Assembly (NCBI GenBank): GCA_902475435.1
Contig: CABRZL010000001.1
Span: forward strand, 1-64,000
DNA: 64,000 nt
Direction: 5' to 3'
From: an uncultured Eubacteriales bacterium
Lineage (GTDB): Bacteria; Bacillota; Clostridia; Oscillospirales; Oscillospiraceae
Shown here: piece after piece, positions 50,700 through 59,274 of the stretch
Position numbering within the stretch: the first letter of the stretch is position 1
Layout of the letters: the number at the start of each line of letters is the position of its first letter
Made by a program: the position numbers and the translations under genes
The notes under the pieces: model-generated
Told to the model about the DNA's origin: nothing
The model's database searches: none
What the model saw: the letters and a program-made list of their open reading frames with translations, nothing else

Positions 50700-51302
50700 T
50701 TAAAACAAAAATCCATATTTCTTTTTATAATCTTCCTCGGGTTTGGGCAAAACCCCCAGTTCCTGCCGCAATTTGTCCAAATCGACATTTTGAATATCTT
50801 CACTCATACATGCCTGGCTCGCGAGCAATCCTCCGCCAGCCATATCTTTTTCCATTCCATACGCACTGGAGGCCATGGTAGCAGTGTAGACCATTTCCGC
50901 CAAACAGTGCGCTACAATTTCCACTGGTTTGTAATCTCTTGCAGTCTCCTCGTCCACATCAAGCCCCACCAGAACCTCTGCTGGTTTCAGTCCAATTGCA
51001 TACCCTTCCTCATCTCCAGGTATAAACCCATAAACCTGAAGCACACCGCCCGGATTCTCAGCTGCTTCTTCCTCTTCATCGTCTGCATCCTCTTCAAAGT
51101 AAAACGTCCACGCAGGAGCTTCTTCCATCACAAACTTAATGGTCATATGGCTGCTATTCTCTTGGGGTTGCACCTGGCTGAGTTCCGCAAAAATATCTTG
51201 ATATGCCTGCCGATACTCTTCTACATCTTTACTCTCCGCAGACAGCAAAGCCCAAACCTCGTCAAACGTCACTTGACTGATAAAATCTTTTAAAATCGCC
51301 AA
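50700..51302 (-). CDS. Hypothetical protein, acidic, soluble
   Basis: Not recognised. From the preferred TTG start at 51302 it has 200 residues. It has no signal peptide or membrane span and is acidic, with an unusual run EEDADDEEEEAAEN at about 88-101 between a beta-like segment (HMTIKFVMEEAPAWTFYF) and another (GVLQVYGFIPGDEEGYAIGL). The C-terminus ends EEDYKKKYGFLF. A consensus promoter at 51334-51362 overlaps the ATG at 51338, so that ATG cannot lie on the message. The TTG has GGGAGG at eight bases. Divergent from an M20 peptidase gene. Confidence 0.7.
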   Translation of the reverse strand: MAILKDFISQVTFDEVWALLSAESKDVEEYRQAYQDIFAELSQVQPQENSSHMTIKFVMEEAPAWTFYFEEDADDEEEEAAENPGGVLQVYGFIPGDEEGYAIGLKPAEVLVGLDVDEETARDYKPVEIVAHCLAEMVYTATMASSAYGMEKDMAGGGLLASQACMSEDIQNVDLDKLRQELGVLPKPEEDYKKKYGFLF

Positions 51303-51333
51303 TTCGGGTTCCTCCCAAAAAAATTCTGTTTCT

Positions 51334-51362
51334 ATCATAGCATGATTTGACCCCGGTGTCAA
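51334..51362 (-). promoter_or_regulatory. Promoter of the hypothetical gene at 50700-51302
   Basis: Minus strand exact TTGACA (51362-51357), 17-base spacer, TATGAT (51339-51334). Predicted transcript start near 51327, 25 bases before the TTG at 51302. Confidence 0.8.
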
Positions 51363-51410
51363 AATGATGTACTATATAAGTAATATAATTTCCGAGATTT
51401 GAGGAATACG

Positions 51411-52838
51411 ATGCTGCTTTTTGTGATATTTTCTATCATTGTGTTATTTTTTATTTTTATACTTTGGATCCGCGCCTGGAAATTTCAGCCGTCAAATCCT
51501 CCAAGCATCCGCGCAGAAGATCTTCCAATCAACGGCCCTGCCGCAGTAGAACATCTACAGCGTATGATCCGCTGCCGTACAATCTCCGCCCCGGAACTCC
51601 GTGACGAGAATGAATTTAAGTCGTTCCGTTCTCTGCTGCCGGAATGCTATCCTACTGTGTTCGCCTCCTGTACCGCGGAGCATATTGACACCACTGGTCT
51701 GCTGATCCATTGGAAGGGACACCAGAACGACAATCCAGCGGTCTTTCTTGCGCATTACGACGTAGTTCCCGCCGACGAAAGCGCCTGGAAAAAACCTCCC
51801 TTTGAAGGTATTTTGGAACACGGCATTCTCTGGGGCCGGGGAACCTTGGATATGAAGAATCAGCTATGCGGCATTCTGGAAGCCATGGAATACCTGATCT
51901 CCAGCGGTTTTACCCCAAAGCGGGATATCTACGTCGCCCTATCCGGCGAAGAGGAGATCATGGGTTCCACCGCAAAATCCATTCGGGATGTATTCGTATC
52001 CCGCGGCATAACACCTGCATTTGTGCTGGACGAAGGCGGTGACATTATGGACGGCTTTTTCCCCGGCACATCGGTCACCTGCGCGATGGTGGGCATAGGG
52101 GAAAAGGGCATAGCAAATCTCTCTTTCACCGCCAAAAGCGCCGGAGGACATGCTTCCGTTCCCATGGCGGACAACCCAATTCCTCGTCTCTGCCGGGCAA
52201 TGGACCGCATTCGGCGCCATTCATTTCCCCAACGTTCTGGTCCGGCACTGGAACATCTCGTGGACACCATGGGCCGTTATTGTAAATTTTCTACTCGGAT
52301 ACTGCTTGCAAACCGAGATATTCTGCGTCCCTTTTATTTTCGTTGGCTTCGCCGTACCGGCGGGATGATCGGCGCCGCCTCCTGCACCACCTTGGTTCTG
52401 ACACAGATTTGTGGAGGCAATGCGAAAAATGTGATTCCCACAGAGGCCAGCATGAACGCCAACGTGCGTCTGCTCTGGGGAGATACTACAACCTCCGTCC
52501 TTGCCCGGCTGCAAAAAATTATCCACGATCCGGGGGTGGAAATTTCAGTGAACGCTGTAGTCGAACCTCGGCCTGATTCAACGATGACCCAGGGATGGGA
52601 TATCCTTCGGGCGTCTATTCTGGCCACCTGGCCAGAGGCCGTGGTAACGCCCTACCCTATGATTGCCTGTACTGACTCACGGCACTGGCGGGATATCTGC
52701 CCCAATGTCTTCCGATTTTCGGCCAAGCAGGTAACCAGTGCAGAAAAGGCCACGGTCCATGGCAATAATGAACGGATCCGAATTGAAAACACAGTCAACG
52801 CCGTCAAATTTTTTGTACGGCTGATGAGGAACTGCTGA
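51411..52838 (+). CDS. M20-family peptidase (carboxypeptidase S-like), membrane-anchored
   Basis: A 475-residue zinc peptidase. Residues 1-22 are a hydrophobic N-terminal anchor. The metal and catalytic motifs are FLAHYDVVPADE (His/Asp), LWGRGTLDMKN (bridging Asp), SGEEEIMGST (catalytic Glu-Glu) and a late ACTDSRHW. A dimerisation domain (KSAGGHASVPMADNP) lies in between. It probably trims N-blocked dipeptides or acylated amino acids. ATG 51411 has GAGG six bases upstream. Its stop overlaps the rlmA start (TGATG). Confidence 0.9.
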   Translation: MLLFVIFSIIVLFFIFILWIRAWKFQPSNPPSIRAEDLPINGPAAVEHLQRMIRCRTISAPELRDENEFKSFRSLLPECYPTVFASCTAEHIDTTGLLIHWKGHQNDNPAVFLAHYDVVPADESAWKKPPFEGILEHGILWGRGTLDMKNQLCGILEAMEYLISSGFTPKRDIYVALSGEEEIMGSTAKSIRDVFVSRGITPAFVLDEGGDIMDGFFPGTSVTCAMVGIGEKGIANLSFTAKSAGGHASVPMADNPIPRLCRAMDRIRRHSFPQRSGPALEHLVDTMGRYCKFSTRILLANRDILRPFYFRWLRRTGGMIGAASCTTLVLTQICGGNAKNVIPTEASMNANVRLLWGDTTTSVLARLQKIIHDPGVEISVNAVVEPRPDSTMTQGWDILRASILATWPEAVVTPYPMIACTDSRHWRDICPNVFRFSAKQVTSAEKATVHGNNERIRIENTVNAVKFFVRLMRNC

Positions 52839-53674
52839 TGGAAGAAAATATTTTGCGATGTCCCGTTTGCGGCCGGGGACTGCAATGGGCCGGAAATAGC
52901 TTGGTGTGTGAACAACGTCACTGCTTCGATCGGGCAAGGCAGGGTTACGTCAACCTTCTTTCGGTGTCCCAGAAGCACTCCAAACATCCTGGAGATACCC
53001 GAAAAATGGTGGCTGCTCGCAAATCATTTTTAGATCAGGGCTATTATACGCCTATTGCGGAAAAAACGGCCGAGTTGGCCACGTCTTTCCTGAAAGATAC
53101 TCCCAGAATTTTGGATGCGGGTTGCGGCGAAGGATATTATCTCAGTTGTCTGAAAGACCGTCTACCCAACAGTCATTGCATTGGCATAGACATATCCAAA
53201 GACGCCGTACGCTATGCCGCTGTCCGGAACAAAGACGTCCTGTGGCTGACTGCTTCGGCTGCGCATTTGCCGGTGATGAACGAATCCATGGACCTGGTGC
53301 TCAGTATGTTTTCACTGTCGGTTCCAGACGAATTTTTCAGGGTGCTGAAACCCGGCGGTTACTACTTGGAAATTACCGCAGGCCGGGAACACCTCATGGG
53401 TTTGAAATCTCTGATCTATCCTCAGATTGTCGAAAAAGCTGCCAAAACCGCCCCTGAATACTCGGGCTTTCATCGAATTTTAGACGAAACGCTGACGTTT
53501 CCCTTGTCTCTCGACAGCAATCCGGACATTGAACAGCTGCTCTGGATGACACCGCATGTCTGGCGCATCAATCAGGAGGGAGCCCAGCGGGTTAAACAGG
53601 CAACACACCTGACCGACACCGCTCAGGTCCTGTTTCGGCTGTACAGAAAAGTTGCACAGCCAAATTATGTGTGA
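52838..53674 (+). CDS. rlmA: 23S rRNA (guanine-N1)-methyltransferase
   Basis: A 278-residue SAM-dependent methylase of the RlmA/TlrB group that modifies G745 or G748 in 23S rRNA. The N-terminal zinc finger has Cys8, Cys11, Cys24 and His28, followed by RQGYVNLLSVSQKHSKHPGD, the SAM motif ILDAGCGEGYYLSCL and FSLSVPDEFFRVLKPGGYYL. RlmA(II)-type enzymes can give tylosin resistance; which guanine is modified cannot be told here. TGATG overlap with the peptidase gene. Confidence 0.9.
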   Translation: MEENILRCPVCGRGLQWAGNSLVCEQRHCFDRARQGYVNLLSVSQKHSKHPGDTRKMVAARKSFLDQGYYTPIAEKTAELATSFLKDTPRILDAGCGEGYYLSCLKDRLPNSHCIGIDISKDAVRYAAVRNKDVLWLTASAAHLPVMNESMDLVLSMFSLSVPDEFFRVLKPGGYYLEITAGREHLMGLKSLIYPQIVEKAAKTAPEYSGFHRILDETLTFPLSLDSNPDIEQLLWMTPHVWRINQEGAQRVKQATHLTDTAQVLFRLYRKVAQPNYV

Positions 53675-53723
53675 TATGATATTAGTCCTAAACAACATCT
53701 GACATCCCCAGGAGTGAATCGAC

Positions 53724-54806
53724 ATGCTGGATCAATTAAAAGTAGTGGAAAACCGCTATCTGGAGCTAGGCGATATGGTAACTCGTCCGGACTTTTACAA
53801 TGACCCCAAACAAGCTGCACGGCTGCTGAAGGAACAGCGGGAGCTAGAACCGGTCGTGCACGCTTATCGCAGATATTTACAGCAAAAACAGACCATTGCC
53901 GATCTGTTGGAAATGCTTTCAGAACCCCAGGAACCGGAGATGCGCGAGTTGTGCCAGGAAGAGCTCAACGAAGCGAAAGCTGCGCTGCCCGGTTTGGAGC
54001 AGGAACTAAAGCTCCTGCTTCTGCCGCGGGATCCCAATGATGGGAAAAACGTAATTTTGGAAATTCGGGCCGGCGTTGGTGGGGAAGAAAGCGCCCTATT
54101 CGCGCACTCCCTCTATCGGATGTACAGCATGTACGCAGAAAAACGGGGCTGGCGCATGGAAATCACCTCTCTCAATGAAACGGAACTTGGAGGCCTCAAA
54201 GAGGTCATCTGTCTGGTTTCCGGTGCCGACGTATATTCCAGGTTGAAATTTGAAAGCGGCGTTCATCGCGTACAGCGCGTACCGGAGACAGAATCCGGCG
54301 GCCGCGTCCACACCTCCACCGCCACTGTGGTGGTTATGCCGGAAGCGGATGAAGTAGAGGTCAATTTGAATCCCGCAGACATTAAAATGGAGGTATTCCG
54401 TTCCTCCGGCGCCGGCGGTCAGCACATCAATAAAACTTCTTCCGCCGTGCGTTTGATTCATATTCCTACAGGCACCGTTGTGGAGTGCCAGCAGGAACGG
54501 AGCCAGGTGCATAACCGGGAAAAAGCAATGCGCATTCTGTATTCGCGGCTCTATCAGGCACAGCAGGAAGCGCAGGCGGCGGAACTATCTGCCGAAAAGC
54601 GGAGCCAGGTGGGCATGGGCATGCGAAATGAAAAAATCCGCACTTATAATTTCCCGCAGTCCCGGGTCACAGATCATCGAATTGGCCTGACACTTTATAA
54701 AATTGGGGAAATTATGGATGGGGATCTGGATGAAATTATCGACGCACTGATTACCGCCGATCAGGCCAAACGGCTTCAGCACATTCAGGAGCAGGACAGG
54801 CCATGA
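53724..54806 (+). CDS. prfA: Peptide chain release factor 1
   Basis: A 360-residue RF1 that reads UAA/UAG and triggers peptide release. The tripeptide-anticodon region is VQRVPETESGGRVHTST, and the GGQ motif at 231-233 lies in SSGAGGQHINKTSSAVRL. The stem-loop recognition stretch RNEKIRTYNFPQSRVTDHR is also present. Its stop overlaps sua5 (ATGA). The prmC/hemK methylase that usually follows prfA is missing here. Confidence 0.97.
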   Translation: MLDQLKVVENRYLELGDMVTRPDFYNDPKQAARLLKEQRELEPVVHAYRRYLQQKQTIADLLEMLSEPQEPEMRELCQEELNEAKAALPGLEQELKLLLLPRDPNDGKNVILEIRAGVGGEESALFAHSLYRMYSMYAEKRGWRMEITSLNETELGGLKEVICLVSGADVYSRLKFESGVHRVQRVPETESGGRVHTSTATVVVMPEADEVEVNLNPADIKMEVFRSSGAGGQHINKTSSAVRLIHIPTGTVVECQQERSQVHNREKAMRILYSRLYQAQQEAQAAELSAEKRSQVGMGMRNEKIRTYNFPQSRVTDHRIGLTLYKIGEIMDGDLDEIIDALITADQAKRLQHIQEQDRP

Positions 54807-55837
54807 AAACAGAGCTTCTATATGCAGATGCACCAAACACAGTCGCTCAGGCTGCGGAGATCATTCGACGCGGCGGACTTCTTGGTATTCCCACAGAAAC
54901 CGTCTATGGGCTGGGCGCCAACGGCCTGGATTCGGACGCAGTGTTAAAGATCTTTCTGGCCAAAGGCCGTCCCCAGGACAATCCGCTGATTCTCCATGTA
55001 TCCGGGGCTAAGCAGGTCCCCGCATTCTGCCATGACATCCCTGACAGTGCATGGCATCTCATGCAACAGTTTTGGCCGGGCCCTCTGACGTTGGTGCTCC
55101 CCGCCCGGGACACAGTTCCCCGGCGCACTACAGCCGGCCTTGATACCGTTGGCGTTCGGTGCCCAAACAATGCCATCACCCGTTCCATTATTCAGGCCGC
55201 AGGGGTTCCCATTGCCGCTCCTTCTGCCAACACTTCCGGAAAACCCAGCCCCACCACTGCCCAGCATGTGCTTCATGACATGGACGGCAAAATCGATGCT
55301 GTGGTAGACGGAGGACCTTGTGCTGTGGGCGTGGAATCCACCATTGTGGATCTCACCGGTCAGCGTCCGCGGCTGCTGCGGCCCGGCGGCATTGGTCCGG
55401 AAGCGCTCCGTGCGGTCCTCGGCGAGCTCGATATTGACAGCGCCGTACTGGGTGAGATTGACCAAGATGCAATTGTACGGGCTCCCGGCATGAAATATAC
55501 GCATTACACCCCGGCAGGAGATGTTATCATTGTCACCGGATCCGCCCAAGGCGCTGCCCGCTATATTCTCCGGCATCTGGGTCCACAGGATAGGGTCCTG
55601 TGTTTCGCGGAAGAACTCCCGCTTTATCCAAAAGGCACCGCATTTTCCTATGGTGAGGAAAGTAAACCTGAGACATTGGCTCAGGGCCTGTTTGCATCGC
55701 TGCGGGCGCTGGACAGCAGCGAAATTAAGACAATCTATGCCCGATGCCCCACAGGCGGTGGTGTAACCTACGCGGTAGCCAATCGCCTGCAAAAAGCGGC
55801 GGGGTTTCATACGGTGAAAGGAGACGACGACCCATGA
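54803..55837 (+). CDS. sua5: L-threonylcarbamoyladenylate synthase, Sua5 type
   Basis: A 344-residue enzyme making the threonylcarbamoyl-AMP used for t6A37 of ANN-reading tRNAs. The YrdC domain (about 1-200) shows GGLLGIPTETVYGLGANGLD, FLAKGRPQDNPLILH and GPCAVGVESTIVDL. A linker (PGMKYTHYTPAGD) leads to the Sua5 C-terminal domain (about 235-344), so it is the long Sua5 form rather than short TsaC. Start overlaps prfA and end overlaps the next gene, each by four bases. Confidence 0.96.
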   Translation: MKTELLYADAPNTVAQAAEIIRRGGLLGIPTETVYGLGANGLDSDAVLKIFLAKGRPQDNPLILHVSGAKQVPAFCHDIPDSAWHLMQQFWPGPLTLVLPARDTVPRRTTAGLDTVGVRCPNNAITRSIIQAAGVPIAAPSANTSGKPSPTTAQHVLHDMDGKIDAVVDGGPCAVGVESTIVDLTGQRPRLLRPGGIGPEALRAVLGELDIDSAVLGEIDQDAIVRAPGMKYTHYTPAGDVIIVTGSAQGAARYILRHLGPQDRVLCFAEELPLYPKGTAFSYGEESKPETLAQGLFASLRALDSSEIKTIYARCPTGGGVTYAVANRLQKAAGFHTVKGDDDP

Positions 55838-57849
55838 TGATTCTCGGCATCACCGGGCCTACCGGAAGCGGAAAAACCACGGCACTTCAGCGAATTGAGG
55901 CCAGGGGCGGTTGTATTCTGGATCTGGATGCCGTGTATCATGGACTGTTGCAAAACAGCACATCTCTTCTCTCCGAGCTGAATGCACGATTTCCCGGCGT
56001 AATCCGGCACGGTGTATTAGACCGGAAATCCCTGGGTAACATAGTCTTTGCTGACCCCGACGCATTGCAGGATCTCAACACCATTACCGGAAAATACATT
56101 TTAGAAGAAACCAACCGGCAGCTCCGCGAGGCGGAAGCCCACGGTGTTCCCATCGCCGCCATCGACGCCATCAATCTTCTGGAGGGAGAACTGGTTCAGC
56201 GGTGCCGTTATACCATCGCCATTATTGCACCGGTGGAAACCAGGGTACACCGGCTCATGGCCAGAGACCATATTTCCGAAGATTACGCCCGGCTCCGTAT
56301 CTCCGCCCAGCCCCCAAATGAATACTATTCCAGCCGATGCGACTTCACGCTGTTAAATGACGATGCCACTCCGGAGGAATTTTCCCGTCAGTGCGATCGG
56401 CTACTTGATACAATTTTAAAGGAAAGAAAGGATGGTTCATCAATGTCTGAATCCAAATATGAAGCCCAGCGAAAAGCTCTGCTCTATAAGCCGAAAAACG
56501 GCTATAACGTAATTTCTGAATCCGACAAGTCCGCAATGGAATCCTATGCTCAGCGTTATATCGCTTTTCTGAACGCCGCAAAAACGGAACGAGAGGCCGT
56601 AAAAGAGGCCATCCGCCAGGCAGAAGCCAAAGGATTTCATCCTTATACACCCGGCATGGAGCTGGTTCCCGGCACTAAAGTCTATCAGACTATCTGTGAT
56701 AAAGCCATCAATCTCGCTGTCATTGGGAAAAAGCCACTCTCCGAAGGCACCCGCATTTCCGCCGCTCACATTGATAATCCACGACTGGATCTCAAGCCGA
56801 ATCCTCTCTACGAAGAAGATCAGATGGCCTTTTTCCAGACCCATTACTATGGAGGCATCAAAAAATACCAGTGGACTACCGTTCCCATGGCGCTCCACGG
56901 CGTTGTCGTGAAGCAAGACGGAACTTTGGTAGATATCTGCATTGGCGAAAAGGACGAAGATCCAGTTTTCATTGTCACAGATCTGCTGGTTCATCTGGCA
57001 GAAACCCAGATGAAAAAAACACTGGCCACCGGTGTTTCCGGAGAGAATCTCAACGTGCTGGTCGGTTCTGTTCCCCTGCCTGAAGACGAGGGCAGCGATA
57101 GTGTGAAATTGGCAATACTGCTGTTTTTACAAGAAACTTATGGAATTACCGAAGAAGATTTCTTATCCGCAGAACTCATCATGGTCCCCGCCTCCAAGGC
57201 AAGAGAGCTGGGCTTTGACCGCAGCATGATCGCCGCCTATGGCCACGACGATCGGAGCTGCGCCTTTGCCGCCTTAGACGCGCTGCTCTCTTTGGATGAA
57301 ATCCCCAAATACACTGCCGTGTGCTGCTTAGCCGATAAAGAGGAAATTGGTTCTATGGGCATTTCCGGTATGGAATCCCAAGCCTTTGAATATTTTATGG
57401 ACTGCCTCTGCGACGGACAAAATGTTAAACTCCGGGAATGCTTCAAAAATTCCCAGTGCCTTTCCGCCGATGTAACCAACGCTTTCGACCCCACTTATCC
57501 AGACGTATGTGACAAAGCCAACAACGCCCATCTCAACTGCGGCGTATGCTTTATGAAATACACCGGTTCCCGCGGCAAATCCGGTTCTTCTGACGCTCCA
57601 GCAGAATTTGTTGCCAAGATTCGCCGCCTGTGCAAAACCGGAAACGTGGTATGGCAAATGGGCGAACTTGGCAAGGTAGATGCCGGCGGCGGCGGTACTG
57701 TGGCGCAGTATATGGCCAACCGAAATATCCTGACCCTGGACACTGGCGTCCCTGTGCTCTCCATGCACGCTCCCATTGAAGTGGTTTCCAAGCTGGACTG
57801 CTATATGACGCAGAAGGCTATGAAGGTTTTCTACCAGGACAAAGAATAA
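55834..57849 (+). CDS. coaE: In-frame fusion: dephospho-CoA kinase (CoaE) + M18 aminopeptidase
   Basis: One 671-residue frame covers two full enzymes. Residues 1 to about 200 are CoaE, the last step of CoA synthesis: P-loop GPTGSGKT (8-15), LDLDAVYHGLL and ARDHISEDYARLRISAQ. Residues 204-671 are an M18 (aspartyl/aminopeptidase I) zinc peptidase with AAHIDNPRLDLKPNPLYEED, CLADKEEIGSMGISGME and MHAPIEVVSKLDCY, starting at Met204. No stop codon separates them. An internal AAAGGA about ten bases before the ATG at 56443 would allow separate translation of the peptidase. Each half is close to normal family length, with no linker. ATGA overlap with sua5. Fusion protein or lost stop codon remains open. 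Confidence 0.88.
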   Translation: MMILGITGPTGSGKTTALQRIEARGGCILDLDAVYHGLLQNSTSLLSELNARFPGVIRHGVLDRKSLGNIVFADPDALQDLNTITGKYILEETNRQLREAEAHGVPIAAIDAINLLEGELVQRCRYTIAIIAPVETRVHRLMARDHISEDYARLRISAQPPNEYYSSRCDFTLLNDDATPEEFSRQCDRLLDTILKERKDGSSMSESKYEAQRKALLYKPKNGYNVISESDKSAMESYAQRYIAFLNAAKTEREAVKEAIRQAEAKGFHPYTPGMELVPGTKVYQTICDKAINLAVIGKKPLSEGTRISAAHIDNPRLDLKPNPLYEEDQMAFFQTHYYGGIKKYQWTTVPMALHGVVVKQDGTLVDICIGEKDEDPVFIVTDLLVHLAETQMKKTLATGVSGENLNVLVGSVPLPEDEGSDSVKLAILLFLQETYGITEEDFLSAELIMVPASKARELGFDRSMIAAYGHDDRSCAFAALDALLSLDEIPKYTAVCCLADKEEIGSMGISGMESQAFEYFMDCLCDGQNVKLRECFKNSQCLSADVTNAFDPTYPDVCDKANNAHLNCGVCFMKYTGSRGKSGSSDAPAEFVAKIRRLCKTGNVVWQMGELGKVDAGGGGTVAQYMANRNILTLDTGVPVLSMHAPIEVVSKLDCYMTQKAMKVFYQDKE

Positions 57850-57854
57850 ATGGT

Positions 57855-57890
57855 ACAGGCGATGAGGAAATTTCCTCACCGCCTGTTTTT
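57855..57890 (+). terminator. Terminator of the M20-rlmA-prfA-sua5-coaE run
   Basis: Stem ACAGGCG-..-GAGGAAA / TTTCCTC-..-CGCCTGT with a 2-base internal mismatch, then TTTTT. Confidence 0.88.
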
Positions 57891-57961
57891 CCCTTGACAT
57901 GAAATTCCCGCCCCACCAATACTGTCATCAAATAGAATGCCTTGAAAAGGCAAAACCGGAT

Positions 57962-58690
57962 TCATGCAACAATAAATAGGAGCATTTTTCTCATATACAG
58001 TTTTCTTTCACTTTTTGAAAAAAGCTTCCAACTGTGCAATTCATTCGTGTCCTTCCGGATATTCTTCCGGAGCGCGTCCCTCAGCCATTTCTGCTGTTGG
58101 AAGCTGAGCCGTTCCAGTACCACTTGAAAGTCATGCCGATAATTGTTCACCATTTCCATATACTTCGGCCTTTGCAGCAAGCGGATAAAGGTGGATTTAT
58201 AGAGCAAAACCATCTCCCGAGCCAAATAAGGAATTCCACTATCGTTATAACAGATATACGATTTCAACGTAATTCCCGGATTTCTTTTATACAAAAACTC
58301 CCCGTCCTTCTCCTGGTTGAACAGCACCTCTATATAATCTAAAACATCCTGGTTTTCTCGCTCTGTTGTAATACTATAATAGTTCTCATATTGATTTGAA
58401 ATCAGATAACTGTCCATTGTAGGATGAAGGCACCACAGATTATCCTCTACTCTCATGTCCTCCTCGAAAGAAGTAATTTCCCGAAGTAATCCATGATCTG
58501 GTTCAAATATACGCCAACCTCTATCTAAAAACTCTCCAATAATCTGTTCCCGATTCTCCCAAAAAACTGCTACATCAACATCTTTATGCGGTCTCGTCTG
58601 TTCTCCTATAAACAGATCAATCGCAGTTCCTCCACATACCATCCAAGGGATCCTCATACTATCCATCCATTTTTTCAGTGCAAATAACAT
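57962..58690 (-). CDS. Nucleotidyltransferase-domain protein (ANT(2'')/LinB-like fold)
   Basis: A 242-residue protein whose N-terminal part has the nucleotidyltransferase signature VCGGTAIDLFIGEQTRPHKD-VDVAVF (Gly-Gly, then Asp-x-Asp, about 18-42), as in aminoglycoside ANT(2'') and lincosamide transferases. The rest is weakly conserved. A resistance role is possible but not shown; many such proteins have unknown substrates. ATG 58690 has AGAGG six bases upstream, preferred over ATGs at 58696 and 58705. By eye its base composition is more AT-rich than its neighbours, which may indicate transfer. Confidence 0.75.
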   Translation of the reverse strand: MLFALKKWMDSMRIPWMVCGGTAIDLFIGEQTRPHKDVDVAVFWENREQIIGEFLDRGWRIFEPDHGLLREITSFEEDMRVEDNLWCLHPTMDSYLISNQYENYYSITTERENQDVLDYIEVLFNQEKDGEFLYKRNPGITLKSYICYNDSGIPYLAREMVLLYKSTFIRLLQRPKYMEMVNNYRHDFQVVLERLSFQQQKWLRDALRKNIRKDTNELHSWKLFSKSERKLYMRKMLLFIVA

Positions 58691-58715
58691 ATACATCCTC
58701 TGCATCCATCGACGG

Positions 58716-58751
58716 AAACCATGCCGGTTTGATGATCAACCGGCATGGTTT
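58716..58751 (-). terminator. Terminator of the Gly/Pro-tailed protein gene
   Basis: 14-bp perfect stem AAACCATGCCGGTT / AACCGGCATGGTTT with an 8-base loop, directly after the stop codon at 58762. Confidence 0.8.
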
Positions 58752-58761
58752 GAATTCTTTT

Positions 58762-59178
58762 TTACCCCTTTGAAGGCATTCCCGGCCCCCCGACCGGCGG
58801 GCCACCCGGTCCGCCCGGAGGAGGCGGCATTCCCGGGCCGCCAGGGCCACCTGGAGGCGGCCCTCCTGCAGGCATCGGCGGTGCCTCTACTGGCCGGGAT
58901 TCGGTGGAAAATTCCACCACGACTCCCTCCATGCCGCCTTTAAACACCATTTTACCCTCCACATTGCCGTTTTCATCAATAGTACCTTCATAACAGCGGA
59001 TCAGACCGCCCTGTTCAATCCGAAATGAAAATGCTCCATCCTTCACCTGGGCCGGCTCCAAAAAAGGTACCGTCGCCCATTGCCCAGGTGCAATATCCAC
59101 CCGCGCCGTCTGGGCCTCAAAATCAATCGTTGTCTCCCGTTCTGCGCCCGGGGTATGTTCATAGACCATATATGCCAT
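58762..59178 (-). CDS. Small beta-rich protein with Gly/Pro-rich C-terminal tail
   Basis: A 138-residue cytoplasmic-looking protein (no signal peptide) of unknown family. Residues 1-92 look like a small beta-barrel or sandwich (TARVDIAPGQWATVPFLEP, YEGTIDENGNVEGKMVFKG). Residues about 93-138 are nearly all Pro, Gly and Met (PAGGPPPGGPGGPGMPPPPG, GGPGMPSKG). The tail resembles the insertion in the flavoprotein at 34865 and the stretch in the surface protein at 4005. It has its own promoter (59237-59265) and terminator, so it is monocistronic and probably well expressed. Function unknown. Confidence 0.75.
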   Translation of the reverse strand: MAYMVYEHTPGAERETTIDFEAQTARVDIAPGQWATVPFLEPAQVKDGAFSFRIEQGGLIRCYEGTIDENGNVEGKMVFKGGMEGVVVEFSTESRPVEAPPMPAGGPPPGGPGGPGMPPPPGGPGGPPVGGPGMPSKG

Positions 59179-59236
59179 AAAATCACTTCTTTCCAGAAAA
59201 TATGGGCAGAGACAAACGCCTCCGCCCGTCTATGAT

Positions 59237-59265
59237 ATTATAGCTTTTTCCGAAAACCATCGCAA
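59237..59265 (-). promoter_or_regulatory. Promoter of the Gly/Pro-tailed protein gene
   Basis: Minus strand TTGCGA (59265-59260), 17-base spacer, TATAAT (59242-59237) with upstream AGC. It gives a leader of about 50 bases. Confidence 0.7.
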
Positions 59266-59274
59266 GAAAAACCG

